Shown here piece by piece: positions 32,951 to 41,921 of a DNA stretch of 64,000 bases. A program made the position numbers and the translations under genes. Under the pieces are notes generated by a model. That model saw only the letters and a program-made list of their open reading frames with translations, did no database searches and was not told the DNA's origin. Positions within the stretch are counted from its first letter, which is position 1, and the number at the start of each line of letters is the position of its first letter. The stretch comes from Cumulibacter sp047975195 (GTDB lineage Bacteria; Actinomycetota; Actinomycetes; Mycobacteriales; Antricoccaceae): assembly GCA_047975195.1 (NCBI GenBank), contig JBKEDB010000031.1, positions 1-64,000 of the forward strand, in the 5' to 3' direction.

Positions 32951-32968
32951 TGCTTAACCAGTAAGTCA
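32951..32968 (-). promoter_or_regulatory. Operator site A (18-bp dyad) in the binding-protein / LLM promoter region
   Basis: On the minus strand TGACTTACTGGTTAAGCA fits the dyad TGnCTWACYRGTWAGnCA with one position off. The same strand shows a -35 TTGACT (32964-32969) and a -10 TATACC (32942-32947) spaced 16 bp, so the dyad fills the spacer: the classic place for repression. The site lies between the divergent binding-protein and LLM oxidoreductase genes and may control both. Confidence 0.7.
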
Positions 32969-33038
32969 ATCTTCTGGGTTCCCCGCTGGAAGCACCTTGA
33001 CTCGCGGGTTTCCAGCCACAATAAGAGATGAGTAAACG

Positions 33039-34061
33039 ATGCCAATCGCGCTGGAGGCTAGCTTCGCGGCCGCAAAGACCGAGCCGGACGGAACCCCGCG
33101 TTACCTCAGCCATGATGAGATCGCACAACGAGCACGGGCGCTTGAGGAGGCTGGCTACATCGGCTTGTTCACGGCCGAGACGAACGTAGAACCGTTCCTC
33201 CCGCTCGCGATCGCCGCCGGGGCAACAGATCGAGTCGAACTCGGCACCAGCATCGCGATCGAGCTCGCTCGATCCCCCATGACCACGGCACAAGTCGCAC
33301 ACCAACTGCACGGACTGTCCCGTGGCCGGTTCGTACTCGGTCTCGGGTCGCAGATCAGGCCGCATATCACTCGCCGATTCGGGATGCCCTGGGATCGACC
33401 GATCGCTCGAATGGAGGCTCACATCGACTCGATACAGGCGATCTGGCGGACTTGGCGCGAGGGCACACCGCTTCAGGTGCGCAATGACTTCTTCACGATC
33501 GACCTCATGCCGCCCGCGTTCTTCCCGCCGCGTCACGAGCACCCTGATCCGCGGATCATGCTGGCAGCGGTGGGGCCGGCGATGACACGACTGGCCGCGC
33601 GCAAAGCCGATGGCATCTTCGCCCACGGTTACACCACAGCCGATTATCTGGCGAACGTCACGATTCCCACGATTGAGAACGAGTTGGCAGCACACGGCCG
33701 CGACCGCAGTGAATTTCGCATTCAGGGGTCGATGCTGGCGGCGATGGGCTCCACGGACGAAGAACTCGAGAAGGCGACCGATGTCCTGCGGCATCGGGTG
33801 TCCTTCTACTCCAGCACGCCGTCGTACCACAGGGTGTTGGCTCATCATGGCTGGGAAGACCTCGGTCACGACTTGCACCGGATGTCGAAGTCGGATGACC
33901 CGCTGCGATGGGACAAGATGGCGGACGTCGTACCCGACGAGGTGCTAAACGCATTTGGCATCATCGGCACACCGACGCAGGTTCGCGACGAGGCGCAGCG
34001 GAGGTTCGGCGGCCTCGTCGATCGCCTCCACGGCGATTCGCTTTTGTCATCTGCTCAATAG
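33039..34061 (+). CDS. LLM-class (luciferase-like) F420-dependent oxidoreductase
   Basis: 340 residues with a bacterial-luciferase TIM barrel. LALEASF-type start PIALEASFAAA, ALEEAGYIGLFTAETNVEPF, LGTSIAIELARSPMTTAQVA, LSRGRFVLGLGSQIRPHITR and RFGMPWDRPIARMEAHIDSI are the hallmarks of the actinobacterial LLM family annotated as F420-dependent. Use of F420 rather than FMN is inferred from family membership, not from a diagnostic residue. It is divergent from the solute-binding protein gene and shares operator site A. The reaction on the pathway substrate (hydride transfer or monooxygenation) is unknown. Confidence 0.87.
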   Translation: MPIALEASFAAAKTEPDGTPRYLSHDEIAQRARALEEAGYIGLFTAETNVEPFLPLAIAAGATDRVELGTSIAIELARSPMTTAQVAHQLHGLSRGRFVLGLGSQIRPHITRRFGMPWDRPIARMEAHIDSIQAIWRTWREGTPLQVRNDFFTIDLMPPAFFPPRHEHPDPRIMLAAVGPAMTRLAARKADGIFAHGYTTADYLANVTIPTIENELAAHGRDRSEFRIQGSMLAAMGSTDEELEKATDVLRHRVSFYSSTPSYHRVLAHHGWEDLGHDLHRMSKSDDPLRWDKMADVVPDEVLNAFGIIGTPTQVRDEAQRRFGGLVDRLHGDSLLSSAQ

Positions 34062-34090
34062 CCGACGGGCGTCGGCCGAGCTAGCACGGC

Positions 34091-35635
34091 CTATCGCGCT
34101 CGCAACGCCTTCTTGTCGAGTTTCCCTAGTGGTGTCTTAGGGAGTTCGGCGATGAATTCGACCGACTTCGGTGCCTGAACCGGCCCTTTGCGCTCCCGGA
34201 CGTGATCGATCACCTGCTGCTGCGTCAACTTAGCGTCGGGATGGCGGACCACAAAGGCCTTGACCGCCTCACCCCAGCGCTCGTCCGGAACACCGATCAC
34301 GGCACATGAGCTGACTTGCGCGAGCTCGGAAATCGCGTTCTCGACTTCGCTCGGGTACACGTTGAAGCCGCCGGAGATGATCATGTCCTTGCGTCGGTCC
34401 ACGAGAGTGATGAAACCATCGGCATCCATGAATCCCATATCGTCGGTGTGTAACCACCCGCCACGTAGCGCGTGCGCCGTCAATTCAGGGTTCTTCCAAT
34501 AGCCCTTCATTACCATCGGGCCACGCAGGCACAACTCGCCGACCTCATTCGGATCCGCCTCGGCACCGTCCTCATGGCGGATCGAGGCGACGACCCCGAT
34601 CGTGGGTCGACCCGCCGACGCCAACAGATCGGGGCGGTCCAATCGGTGATCGGCCGACTCGAGTCGCAGTATGTTCACCCCGATCTCGGTCTGGCCGTAA
34701 CCCTGGACAAATACCGGGCCGATCCGTTCGATGCCTTCACGTAGCCGCGACGGGGACATCGGCGCTGCGCCGTACAGCACTTCGGTGAGGATCGATACGT
34801 CAATCGTCGGGTGGTCACGCAGATGATCGAGCAGCGCGTAGATCATGGTCGGCACCAGGAACGTTTGGGTAACCTGGCGCCGTTCGATCACGCAGAGAAA
34901 CTCCTGCGGGTCGAACTTGTCGACTAGGACGACGGAGCCACCACGCATGATCGTCGGGGCAATCAGCGCACCGCCGGCATGGCTGATCGGCGTACAGATC
35001 AACTGTCGCGGCGGGGCTGCATTGTGTGAAGTTGGACCGCCGCCCATCAACGCCATCGAGTACCAACTTCCGAACCTGCTGTGCATTACGCCCTTAGGGG
35101 AGCCTGTCGTCCCGCCCGTGTAGTACAGCAATCCGGTCTCCTCGCCACGTACCGGAGCCGGTGGCGTCGGGTCCGGTGATTCGTACGCCGCCAATTCGAT
35201 GAGGTCGGGTTCCCCAACGTCGGGCCCAAGCGCGAGCGTGAGCGCTACCGCTCCGGCCTCGCGCAGTTCTGCCGCTCGTCCAGCGAACAGCCGGGGATCG
35301 TAGATCAGGCAGTCAATCTCAGCGTCACCCAACACCAACGTGTGATCCGACAACGATCCCATCGGGTGTAGCGGCGTGTACCGCGCCCCGATGTGTTGTC
35401 CAGCCAGTTGGGCGAGATACGCCTCTGGCAGATTCATGCTGAGCATTGCGATCGCCGAGCCGTGAGTCAGCCCATGCGCGGTGAGGACCTTGGCCATGCG
35501 CTGCACGATCTCGTGTGCCTCGCCGCCCGAAATCTCTCGCTCCTCGTGCGCCAGCACGACGCGGGAGCCGGCCTCGTGGAGCGCCCGAAGCGCACCGGTC
35601 TCGGCGACGACTTCCTCGTGAGGGTCGAACTTCAT
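34091..35635 (-). CDS. Acyl-CoA synthetase (AMP-dependent ligase), paralogue 1
   Basis: 514-residue ANL-family ligase. P-loop YYTGGTTGSPKGVMHS, A5 motif VQGYGQTEIGVN, hinge LHTDDMGFMDADGFITLVDR with the conserved Asp, KDMIISGGFNVYPSEVENAI, and catalytic Lys in TPLGKLDKKALR. It is last gene of the predicted nine-gene operon led by the DUF35 gene, 10 bp after the NMO-like gene. A close paralogue lies at 48.4-50.0 kb; the two share long identical stretches such as AMLSMNLPEAYLAQLA and RRKDMIISGGFNVYPSEVE. They may activate successive acids in one pathway, or be redundant. Confidence 0.93.
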   Translation of the reverse strand: MKFDPHEEVVAETGALRALHEAGSRVVLAHEEREISGGEAHEIVQRMAKVLTAHGLTHGSAIAMLSMNLPEAYLAQLAGQHIGARYTPLHPMGSLSDHTLVLGDAEIDCLIYDPRLFAGRAAELREAGAVALTLALGPDVGEPDLIELAAYESPDPTPPAPVRGEETGLLYYTGGTTGSPKGVMHSRFGSWYSMALMGGGPTSHNAAPPRQLICTPISHAGGALIAPTIMRGGSVVLVDKFDPQEFLCVIERRQVTQTFLVPTMIYALLDHLRDHPTIDVSILTEVLYGAAPMSPSRLREGIERIGPVFVQGYGQTEIGVNILRLESADHRLDRPDLLASAGRPTIGVVASIRHEDGAEADPNEVGELCLRGPMVMKGYWKNPELTAHALRGGWLHTDDMGFMDADGFITLVDRRKDMIISGGFNVYPSEVENAISELAQVSSCAVIGVPDERWGEAVKAFVVRHPDAKLTQQQVIDHVRERKGPVQAPKSVEFIAELPKTPLGKLDKKALRAR

Positions 35636-35645
35636 ATGTGTCTCC

Positions 35646-36614
35646 TCAGTTGTACGGCGCTAACGCCGGGGCGCTCAGCGCAGTGCGGGCAGTTCCGTAT
35701 TCATAGGCAGTTCGGGTCACGACCTCGCACACCGTCGTCAGCCGATCCACGCCGCTGACCGAATGCCCCGCGCTCCAGATGTCCTTCCAACGCTTCGGTC
35801 CACCCGCGGTGGCGCCGCCGCCGTACGCAGCACGCGCGGCAGCAACGTCCGCGCTTTCCTCGAGTTTGGCCGGATCCAGCCCGGCGGCCCGGATCGAGGG
35901 CACGAGCATGCTGGTGTCCATCCCGGTAAAGGCCCGCGTCCGCACGATGTCGTCTATCGACGAGTCGACCACCATCTGCTTGTAGGGCACCTGCGCGCGG
36001 CTTTCTGCAGTCGCGATGAATTTGGTGCCCATGTAGCCCAGGTCGCAACCGAGCGTTCGTGCCGCCAGCAACGCTCGACCGTCACTTATGCCGCCGGCGA
36101 GAACGAGCGGGCCGTCGAAGAATTCGCGTACCGCGCGCACGAATGCGAAGGGGTTCAACCATCCGGTGTTGCCGCCTGCCCCGGCGGTTAGCAGGATCAA
36201 CCCGTCGACACCAACGTTCAATGCTCGTCGTGCATGACGCACGGTCGCGACATCGGCCAGCACCGTGATGCCAGCCTCGCGCAAAGCAGGCATGATGGGC
36301 GCTGGCGAGCCAACGCTGGTGATGACAATCTCGGTGCGGTGCTGGCTCAGGATGTCGACGTCACGTTCGATGTCATCGCGCCGCATAATCAGGTTCGGGC
36401 AGTACGGTGCATCGGTCTCGGTCAATTCGCCATCGAGTTCGTCGAGCCATTCGTTAAGTTCGGCAGGACTGCGCGGGTTCACGGTTGGGAAAGCCCCGAT
36501 CACGCCGGCCCGGCAGGCCGCTTTGACGAGCTCGGGCCCGGAGACGCGAAGCATTGGTGCGACGATGACCGGCAGCCGCATCCGACTTGCGATGTGCTCT
36601 GGCAATAGGGCCAT
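35646..36614 (-). CDS. Nitronate monooxygenase-like flavoprotein
   Basis: 322-residue FMN TIM-barrel of the 2-nitropropane dioxygenase/NMO superfamily: VIVAPMLRVSGPELVKAACR at the N-terminus, VGVDGLILLTAGAGGNTGWL, PFAFVRAVREF, VLAGGISDGRALLAARTLGC and GYMGTKFIATAES (FMN phosphate region). At the position where NMO enzymes usually have His (GGHxG), this protein has Asn149 (GGNTG). In the steroid catabolic regulon the NMO-like IpdC is a reductase, not a nitronate oxidase, so an analogous CoA-ester reductase role is plausible here. It lies within the nine-gene operon, 10-21 bp from its neighbours. Confidence 0.88.
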   Translation of the reverse strand: MALLPEHIASRMRLPVIVAPMLRVSGPELVKAACRAGVIGAFPTVNPRSPAELNEWLDELDGELTETDAPYCPNLIMRRDDIERDVDILSQHRTEIVITSVGSPAPIMPALREAGITVLADVATVRHARRALNVGVDGLILLTAGAGGNTGWLNPFAFVRAVREFFDGPLVLAGGISDGRALLAARTLGCDLGYMGTKFIATAESRAQVPYKQMVVDSSIDDIVRTRAFTGMDTSMLVPSIRAAGLDPAKLEESADVAAARAAYGGGATAGGPKRWKDIWSAGHSVSGVDRLTTVCEVVTRTAYEYGTARTALSAPALAPYN

Positions 36615-36635
36615 TGGTGGTTCCTCTCACTAAGC

Positions 36636-37847
36636 TCAGACCAGGACGCCGTCAGCGACAAGCCGGTCGATCGAGGTGTGGTCGTAACCGAGCAGGTCGG
36701 TGAGCACTTCCGCAGTCGAATCCCCGGTGGCGTCGGCTGGGGCTGGCGCGACAGTCCCGGCGGGCTCGATCTCGCACTGGGCGCGGCGAATGACGAAATC
36801 GCCGATCGACTCTGTGCACTGATCAACGAAGTACTCATCCGAAGCGAGGTCCTCATCAGATAGAAGCTCGGTCCCCTTGGTCACCGCGTGCGAGGGGATA
36901 CCCACCGATTGCAACCGACGTTCCGCTTGGTGCGCGGACAGTGCCGCGGCCCACCGAGCGACGGCGTCGTTGAGTACGTCGAGGTGTCGTAGCCGGCCGA
37001 CGAGCGTGTCGAATCGAGCATCCTGCAGCGCCTGGCCACCCAGGTGGGCGAACGCCGCCCATTGCTGGTGGTTCTCAACATCGATCGCGATCCACGAATC
37101 GACGCCGCTGCATTGGTAAACATCGCTCGGGGCGCGCGTCGTCGACAGTCGCGAGCCGCGCCGTTTCGGGTTACGACCGTTGACGGCGAATTCGAGGTAG
37201 GCAGGCGCGACGAACTGCAGACCGGCTTCGGCCTGCGCGACGTCTATCCGGCAGCCATCGCCTCCGCCGCGTACGCGGCGCAGCGCGGCAAGCGTCGTCG
37301 CCACCACGTACCGCGGTGTCACCGCGTCCGTCCACGGCCCGAACGGACCCGTCGGCGGCAGGTCTGGCCACCCTACAAGCATTCCAGCACCGGAGTACGC
37401 GGCTCCGGTGGTACCCACGCCGCTGGTTCGGGCCCGCGGTCCGAAACTGCCGAACACGCTAGTGGAGATATAGATGAGCTTCGGGTTGACCGACTTCAAC
37501 ACATCATCATCGAGTCCGAGGCGCTCCATCACCCCGGGCGTATAGCTCTGTAGCAAGACGTCGCTATCCGCGACCAGATCGAGAAGAATTTGTCGGCCAC
37601 GTGGCGTCTGCAGATTGATAGCGACACTTTTCTTGCCCGCGTTGATGAACTGGTACGACAGGGAATTCGTCGTATCGGGGCACCCCTTGAATGGGCCCAG
37701 TAGCCGTAGCGGATCAATACGAGTCGCGGTCTCGACCTTGATGACTTGAGCGCCGAGGTCGGCCAGGTAACGCGCCGACATCGGACCAACCATGACCCAG
37801 CTGAGGTCGAGGACACGTACTCCGCTCAGCGGCAAGTTCTCAGACAT
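36636..37847 (-). CDS. CaiB/BaiF family III CoA-transferase, subunit or enzyme 1
   Basis: 403 residues with the interlocked family III fold: LSGVRVLDLSWVMVGPMSAR, YLADLGAQVIKVET, NAGKKSVAINLQTPRGRQIL, RIDVAQAEAGLQF and LLGYDHTSIDRLVADGVL at the C-terminus. The active acid of the family (Asp169 of formyl-CoA transferase) corresponds to Glu207 here, a variant I believe is seen in part of the family. A second CaiB-type gene is 15 bp upstream in the same operon, so a heteromeric transferase like benzylsuccinate BbsEF is likely. It would move CoA between the pathway acid and a donor thioester. Confidence 0.9.
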   Translation of the reverse strand: MSENLPLSGVRVLDLSWVMVGPMSARYLADLGAQVIKVETATRIDPLRLLGPFKGCPDTTNSLSYQFINAGKKSVAINLQTPRGRQILLDLVADSDVLLQSYTPGVMERLGLDDDVLKSVNPKLIYISTSVFGSFGPRARTSGVGTTGAAYSGAGMLVGWPDLPPTGPFGPWTDAVTPRYVVATTLAALRRVRGGGDGCRIDVAQAEAGLQFVAPAYLEFAVNGRNPKRRGSRLSTTRAPSDVYQCSGVDSWIAIDVENHQQWAAFAHLGGQALQDARFDTLVGRLRHLDVLNDAVARWAAALSAHQAERRLQSVGIPSHAVTKGTELLSDEDLASDEYFVDQCTESIGDFVIRRAQCEIEPAGTVAPAPADATGDSTAEVLTDLLGYDHTSIDRLVADGVLV

Positions 37848-37862
37848 GTGCTGTCCTTAGTC

Positions 37863-39065
37863 TTAAATGATCGAGGCGGCGAACATCGCCTGTTGCTCGC
37901 TCGGCGCATATCCGAGGTCGGCCAACACCTCATGTGTGTGTTGCGACAGCGTTGGGGCCGGCGATGTCGCGCCGATCTGAACACCGGGTACCCGCGCGAA
38001 GGTGGCTGGGAAGGGCACCTCGTCGCCGAACAGCGACAGCGGTTGGAACAGCCCGCGATCGCGGTACTGATCGAACTCGGCGATGTCAGACATCTCCATC
38101 ATGGGTGCCGCAAAGAACCGGTGCTCTTGCGCGTAATCGACGATCTGCGATTTCGAGCTGGCTAGCGCGAATCGCAGCACGGCATCGACCAAATCCAGCA
38201 GCGGCTTGTTCTCGAGGGCGCCAGCCTGATAATCAGCAACGAAGGTGCGCCACTGGGTCTTGGCCAACCCAGGGTCCGCATAGCCGAGTTCACACACGAG
38301 CGCGGCCAATCTCTCGGTCATGCCGACAAATCCGCCGAAGGCGATGCTCACGAGTACGAAGCCGTCCTTGCACGGCACAATGTTCGGCAGCGCGACGTCT
38401 GCGACCACCGTTCCAGTAGAACGCGTCCGATTCCATTCCGGCGCGAGAGCGACATAGGGCGCAGACAAAGCGCTCATCATGGCGGCGATCCGCGCGCTGA
38501 CGCCAACCTGCTGTCCACCGCCGTCCGCTGACCTGGCCAGGAGCGCGCCGAGAATGCCGATGGCGGCCTCAGCTCCGGCCTCCAGGACCGGGGGCGCGGT
38601 CGGCAACATCAGCGGTGCGCGATCCGGATTCCCCGTCGCTGCGGGCGAGCCGGTCGACGCATGCAGGGTCATGTCGGTATAGGCGAAATCGCGCCTCGGT
38701 CCGGTTCGCGAGAACGGGCGAACCACGCAATCCACGATCGTTTCGGGCGGCGCATCGGGAATGATCTGCTGCCCCTTCGCGCGCAGTAACACATCGGCCC
38801 GCCCCAACAGGCCGCGCAGGATATGCGCGCCATCGGGAGTTTCGAGATCTAGCGTGACGCCATGTTTCCCGCGGTTGTACGCCTGCCAGAACAGGCTCGA
38901 CTCGGCGGTCAGCGGCCCGTCGCGAAACGGCTCCATACGGCGCATCGGGGATCCCGTGGGTGGCTCGATGACGATCACGCGTGCACCGAGGTCGGCGAGG
39001 ATCTGCCCGCCGACCGCAGTGTGTGGGTGCGAAATCTCGACTACGGTGATATCGGCAAGCATCAT
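37863..39065 (-). CDS. CaiB/BaiF family III CoA-transferase-like, catalytic acid missing
   Basis: 400 residues from MMLADITVVEISHPHTAVGG; the long upstream frame overlaps the enoyl-CoA hydratase gene and is excluded. Fold markers are ILADLGARVIVIEPPTGSPM, YNRGKHGVTLDLETPDGAHI and HTHEVLADLGYAPSEQQAMF. In the segment VGVSARIAAM, Gly188 and Ile193 replace the Asp pair that normally reads (V/I)DxSxxDA, so the residue that forms the aspartyl-CoA anhydride is absent. It is therefore probably a structural partner of the adjacent CoA-transferase (as BbsE is to BbsF) rather than an active enzyme alone. Confidence 0.85.
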   Translation of the reverse strand: MMLADITVVEISHPHTAVGGQILADLGARVIVIEPPTGSPMRRMEPFRDGPLTAESSLFWQAYNRGKHGVTLDLETPDGAHILRGLLGRADVLLRAKGQQIIPDAPPETIVDCVVRPFSRTGPRRDFAYTDMTLHASTGSPAATGNPDRAPLMLPTAPPVLEAGAEAAIGILGALLARSADGGGQQVGVSARIAAMMSALSAPYVALAPEWNRTRSTGTVVADVALPNIVPCKDGFVLVSIAFGGFVGMTERLAALVCELGYADPGLAKTQWRTFVADYQAGALENKPLLDLVDAVLRFALASSKSQIVDYAQEHRFFAAPMMEMSDIAEFDQYRDRGLFQPLSLFGDEVPFPATFARVPGVQIGATSPAPTLSQHTHEVLADLGYAPSEQQAMFAASII

Positions 39066-39099
39066 TTCGTGCTTTCGTTTCGCCGGCGTCCCTCTCCGA

Positions 39100-39873
39100 T
39101 CATTTCCCTTTCCAAACGGGTTTGCGCTTCTCCGCGAACGCCTTGAGCCCCTCGACCCGATCTTCGGAACTGATCGCGACCGCAGCGATGGGCATCTGGT
39201 CGCGCCAGGCCTCTTCCTCGGTCCACTCGCTAGACTGGAAAATGATCTCCTTCGACGCGGCCAGCGCTGTCGGCCCATTCACCAGAATCTGGTGGGCGAG
39301 TTCGACAGCCGCATCCAGTGCCTGACCTGGCTCGACCAGCCGGTTGATCAGCCCGTATTGCGAGAACCATTCCGCGCTCTTGAGTTCAGCGGTAAGAGCG
39401 AGCTCCATCGCTATGTGGTAAGGGATCCGCCTTGGCAGGCGGAATAGTCCCCCGCCGATGGCTACGACGTTGTGACGCGCCTCCGGTAGACCCATCCGGG
39501 CGTTTCGGGCGGCGACAATGAGGTCACAAGACAGGCACGTCTCCAAGCCGCCTCCGACCGCGACACCCTCTACGGCGGCGATGAGTGGCTTGCGGCTCGG
39601 CCGTTGCATGATTCCGAAACCGCCCCGGGTGGGCCGTTCACGGGTTCCACCTTTCGCCGCCTCCTTCAGATCTGCGCCAGCCGAGAAGTCTCCGCCAGCG
39701 CCGGTGATGATGCCGACGAAGAGTTCATCGGTCTCGTCCAGCATGTCCATCGCGGCGTTGACGCCGCGCGCGACCTCAGCGTTCGCCGCGTTCTTCGCCT
39801 CGGGTCGGTTGATCGTGACGATCAGCAACGGACCACGTCGTTCGGTCAGCACCGCATCTTGCGCGTTCGACAT
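39100..39873 (-). CDS. Enoyl-CoA hydratase/isomerase (crotonase family)
   Basis: 257 residues starting at MSNAQDAVLTERRGPLLIVT behind AAGGAAC. The long upstream frame overlaps the SDR gene and is a shadow. Oxyanion-hole segment GAGGDFSAGADLKEAA, and both catalytic glutamates appear to be present: GGGLETCLSCDL (first Glu) and MGLPEARHN (second Glu). LNAR-type hydratases with both acids add water to trans-2-enoyl-CoA, but crotonase members with this set can also open rings. It lies 8 bp after the SDR gene in the nine-gene operon, so hydration followed by oxidation is a reasonable order. Confidence 0.92.
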   Translation of the reverse strand: MSNAQDAVLTERRGPLLIVTINRPEAKNAANAEVARGVNAAMDMLDETDELFVGIITGAGGDFSAGADLKEAAKGGTRERPTRGGFGIMQRPSRKPLIAAVEGVAVGGGLETCLSCDLIVAARNARMGLPEARHNVVAIGGGLFRLPRRIPYHIAMELALTAELKSAEWFSQYGLINRLVEPGQALDAAVELAHQILVNGPTALAASKEIIFQSSEWTEEEAWRDQMPIAAVAISSEDRVEGLKAFAEKRKPVWKGK

Positions 39874-39881
39874 GATGTTCC

Positions 39882-40673
39882 TTAGAGGTTGAAGGTGAAT
39901 CCGCCGTTGACCGGGTAGGTCTGCCCGGTGATGTACTCGCTCGAATCTGACGCGAGCATCAGCACGACGTTGGCGACGTCCGTGGGCCTGCCGGGGCGTC
40001 GGATGACGTACTTGGACATCATCTTTTTGGTGCGCTCCGGATCCTGCTTGAGGCGGTCCTCGATCGCGGGGGTGAACGTAGCGGCGATCGCCACGGAGTT
40101 CGCGGTAATCCCGTGCCGACCCATTCCACGCGCCACAGCACGGGTGAAACCGGCGGCGCCGGCCTTGGCTCCGGCATACACCTCGAGGCCGGGATCCCCA
40201 TAACGGCTGGCTTCGGAGATAATCGTGATGACCCGGCCGTGCTTGCGATCGATCATTCCGGGCAGCACCGCGGACGTCGCATTGATGACGCCGTAGAAGT
40301 TCACGCCGATGAAACTGTTCCAAGCCTCAGGCCCGGTCTCGTAGAACGGATCGCGCGCCTTCTCATCCGGGTTTGCACCGGCGTTTCCGGCGTTGTTGAC
40401 CAGGATGTCGACCGATCCGAACTGACCAGTCGCCTCGGCGGCGATCTGCCGCATCTGGTCGAGGTCGGTCACGTCGCCTTGCACGGCGACGGCAGTTCCG
40501 CCACTGTCATTGATCTCCTTGGCTACGCTCTTGGCACGGTCAAGGAGGTAGTCGTTGACGATGACGGCTTTGGCATTGTGTTCGGCGAAGTGGAGGGCGA
40601 CTTGGCGACCTACCCCCTGGCCGGCTCCGGTAACGAGGCCGACCCGGCCGTCGAGGCTAAGTATGTTGGACAT
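39882..40673 (-). CDS. Short-chain dehydrogenase/reductase
   Basis: 263-residue classical SDR. Nucleotide loop LVTGAGQGVGRQVALHF (TGxxxGxG), DVTDL acidic motif, NNAGNAG, catalytic Ser-Tyr-Lys in IISEASRYGDPGLEVYAGAK, and the C-terminal ITGQTYPVNGG. An Asn-Asp at the end of beta-2 (VIVNDYLL) favours NAD over NADP. In context it would oxidise the 3-hydroxyacyl-CoA made by the hydratase encoded next to it. The gap to the upstream ACAD gene is 67 bp, the longest inside the predicted operon. Confidence 0.93.
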   Translation of the reverse strand: MSNILSLDGRVGLVTGAGQGVGRQVALHFAEHNAKAVIVNDYLLDRAKSVAKEINDSGGTAVAVQGDVTDLDQMRQIAAEATGQFGSVDILVNNAGNAGANPDEKARDPFYETGPEAWNSFIGVNFYGVINATSAVLPGMIDRKHGRVITIISEASRYGDPGLEVYAGAKAGAAGFTRAVARGMGRHGITANSVAIAATFTPAIEDRLKQDPERTKKMMSKYVIRRPGRPTDVANVVLMLASDSSEYITGQTYPVNGGFTFNL

Positions 40674-40740
40674 GCAGTTGCTCCTTCGAATGGTGTGGGT
40701 GAGCCGCGTGTCTTTCGGGCTTGCGGCATACTGCGCCGAT

Positions 40741-41892
40741 TCAGTCCTTCAGTAGCCGCTTGGCGATAACGTGGTACCTGTGGACTTCGCTAGGCCCCTC
40801 GTAGATGCGCGAGAGTCGTTGCAGTCCGTACCAATGCGCGAGCGGGTTATCGAGCGATGCACCGGCAGCGCCATGCACCTGGATGGCCCGGTCGAGAACT
40901 CGCCCGACGGTTTCGGTGCCTAACACCTTGACCATCCCTGCCTCAACCCGCGTGTCATAGCCCTTGTCGGTGCGTTCTGCTGCGTTGTAGAGCGCGAGCC
41001 GCGTCTGGTGGATCTCCATCCAGGAGTCAACGATAAATGCCTGAATCGCCTGCTTCTCGCTCAGTGGGCTGCCGAACGCCTGCCGCTGCTTGCTGTACTC
41101 GGTCATCATTTCCAGCGCGCGATCGGCGATCCCGAGCGCCGTCGCCGCCACGGTCATTCGCGCGGTGCTCAGCAGGCGCTGGGCCTGCCGGAATCCGGTT
41201 CCCTCGGCTCCGAGCATCGCGTATTCAGGGACTCGGCAATCCTCGAAGAACAGTTCGTGGATCTTCATTCCGCCGAGGACCTCGATCTCCCTGGAGATCT
41301 GCAGGCCCGGATTGTCCTTGTCGACCAGGAAAATCGATATGCCGCCACGTTGGCGCAACTTGTCATCGGTCACCGCGACAACCAAAATTACATCCGCTGC
41401 CGCGACCGCCGAAATGAAGACTTTATTGCCGTCGATGATCCATTCATCCCCGTCACGCACGGCTCTGGTCCGGATACTGCCACCCGGATCGCCGCCGCCA
41501 CTTGGTTCGGTCTGTGCGAACGCGTATCGCTTCTCACCGGCGATCATGGGATCGGCGTACCGGCTGCGGAGCTGCCCCGTCGCGTTCAGCAGCGCCTCCG
41601 GCACGTTCCCGCCGAACCGCAGTTGCGCCAACGACCACGACGCAACCTCGAACACGTTGATCAGGTTGTACACCGACAGATCAGCGCCACCGTGCTCTTC
41701 GGAGGTCGACAATCCCCAGAGGCCGGCATCACGTGCGGCGTTGCGTCCGGGTAGGTAATCGGCCTCGCGCAGTTCGTCGCCACGCAGGATCCGCTGCTCT
41801 AGCGGCATTTGGTGGTCGTCGACAAGTGTTCGTACGAGTGCACGCAGATCCTCAGTTTCCTGCGGGCGATCGATGGGACTGAATACTGGCAT
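40741..41892 (-). CDS. Acyl-CoA dehydrogenase (pathway enzyme)
   Basis: 383 residues from MPVFSPIDRPQETEDLRAL behind GAAGGAAC. The FAD loop FAQTEPSGGGDPGGSIRTRA, QRQAFGSPLSEKQAIQAFIV, VHGAAGASLDNPLAHWY and the catalytic base segment RIYEGPSEVHRYHVIAKR are all present; the Glu in IYEGP is the expected base. This is a complete, homotetramer-type ACAD, unlike the coupled pair at 27.6-29.9 kb. It should introduce the alpha-beta double bond in the pathway acyl-CoA. It starts 29 bp after the thiolase-like gene. Confidence 0.94.
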   Translation of the reverse strand: MPVFSPIDRPQETEDLRALVRTLVDDHQMPLEQRILRGDELREADYLPGRNAARDAGLWGLSTSEEHGGADLSVYNLINVFEVASWSLAQLRFGGNVPEALLNATGQLRSRYADPMIAGEKRYAFAQTEPSGGGDPGGSIRTRAVRDGDEWIIDGNKVFISAVAAADVILVVAVTDDKLRQRGGISIFLVDKDNPGLQISREIEVLGGMKIHELFFEDCRVPEYAMLGAEGTGFRQAQRLLSTARMTVAATALGIADRALEMMTEYSKQRQAFGSPLSEKQAIQAFIVDSWMEIHQTRLALYNAAERTDKGYDTRVEAGMVKVLGTETVGRVLDRAIQVHGAAGASLDNPLAHWYGLQRLSRIYEGPSEVHRYHVIAKRLLKD

Positions 41893-41921
41893 CAATGTTC
41901 CTTCTGGTTCGTCGTTGTAAC

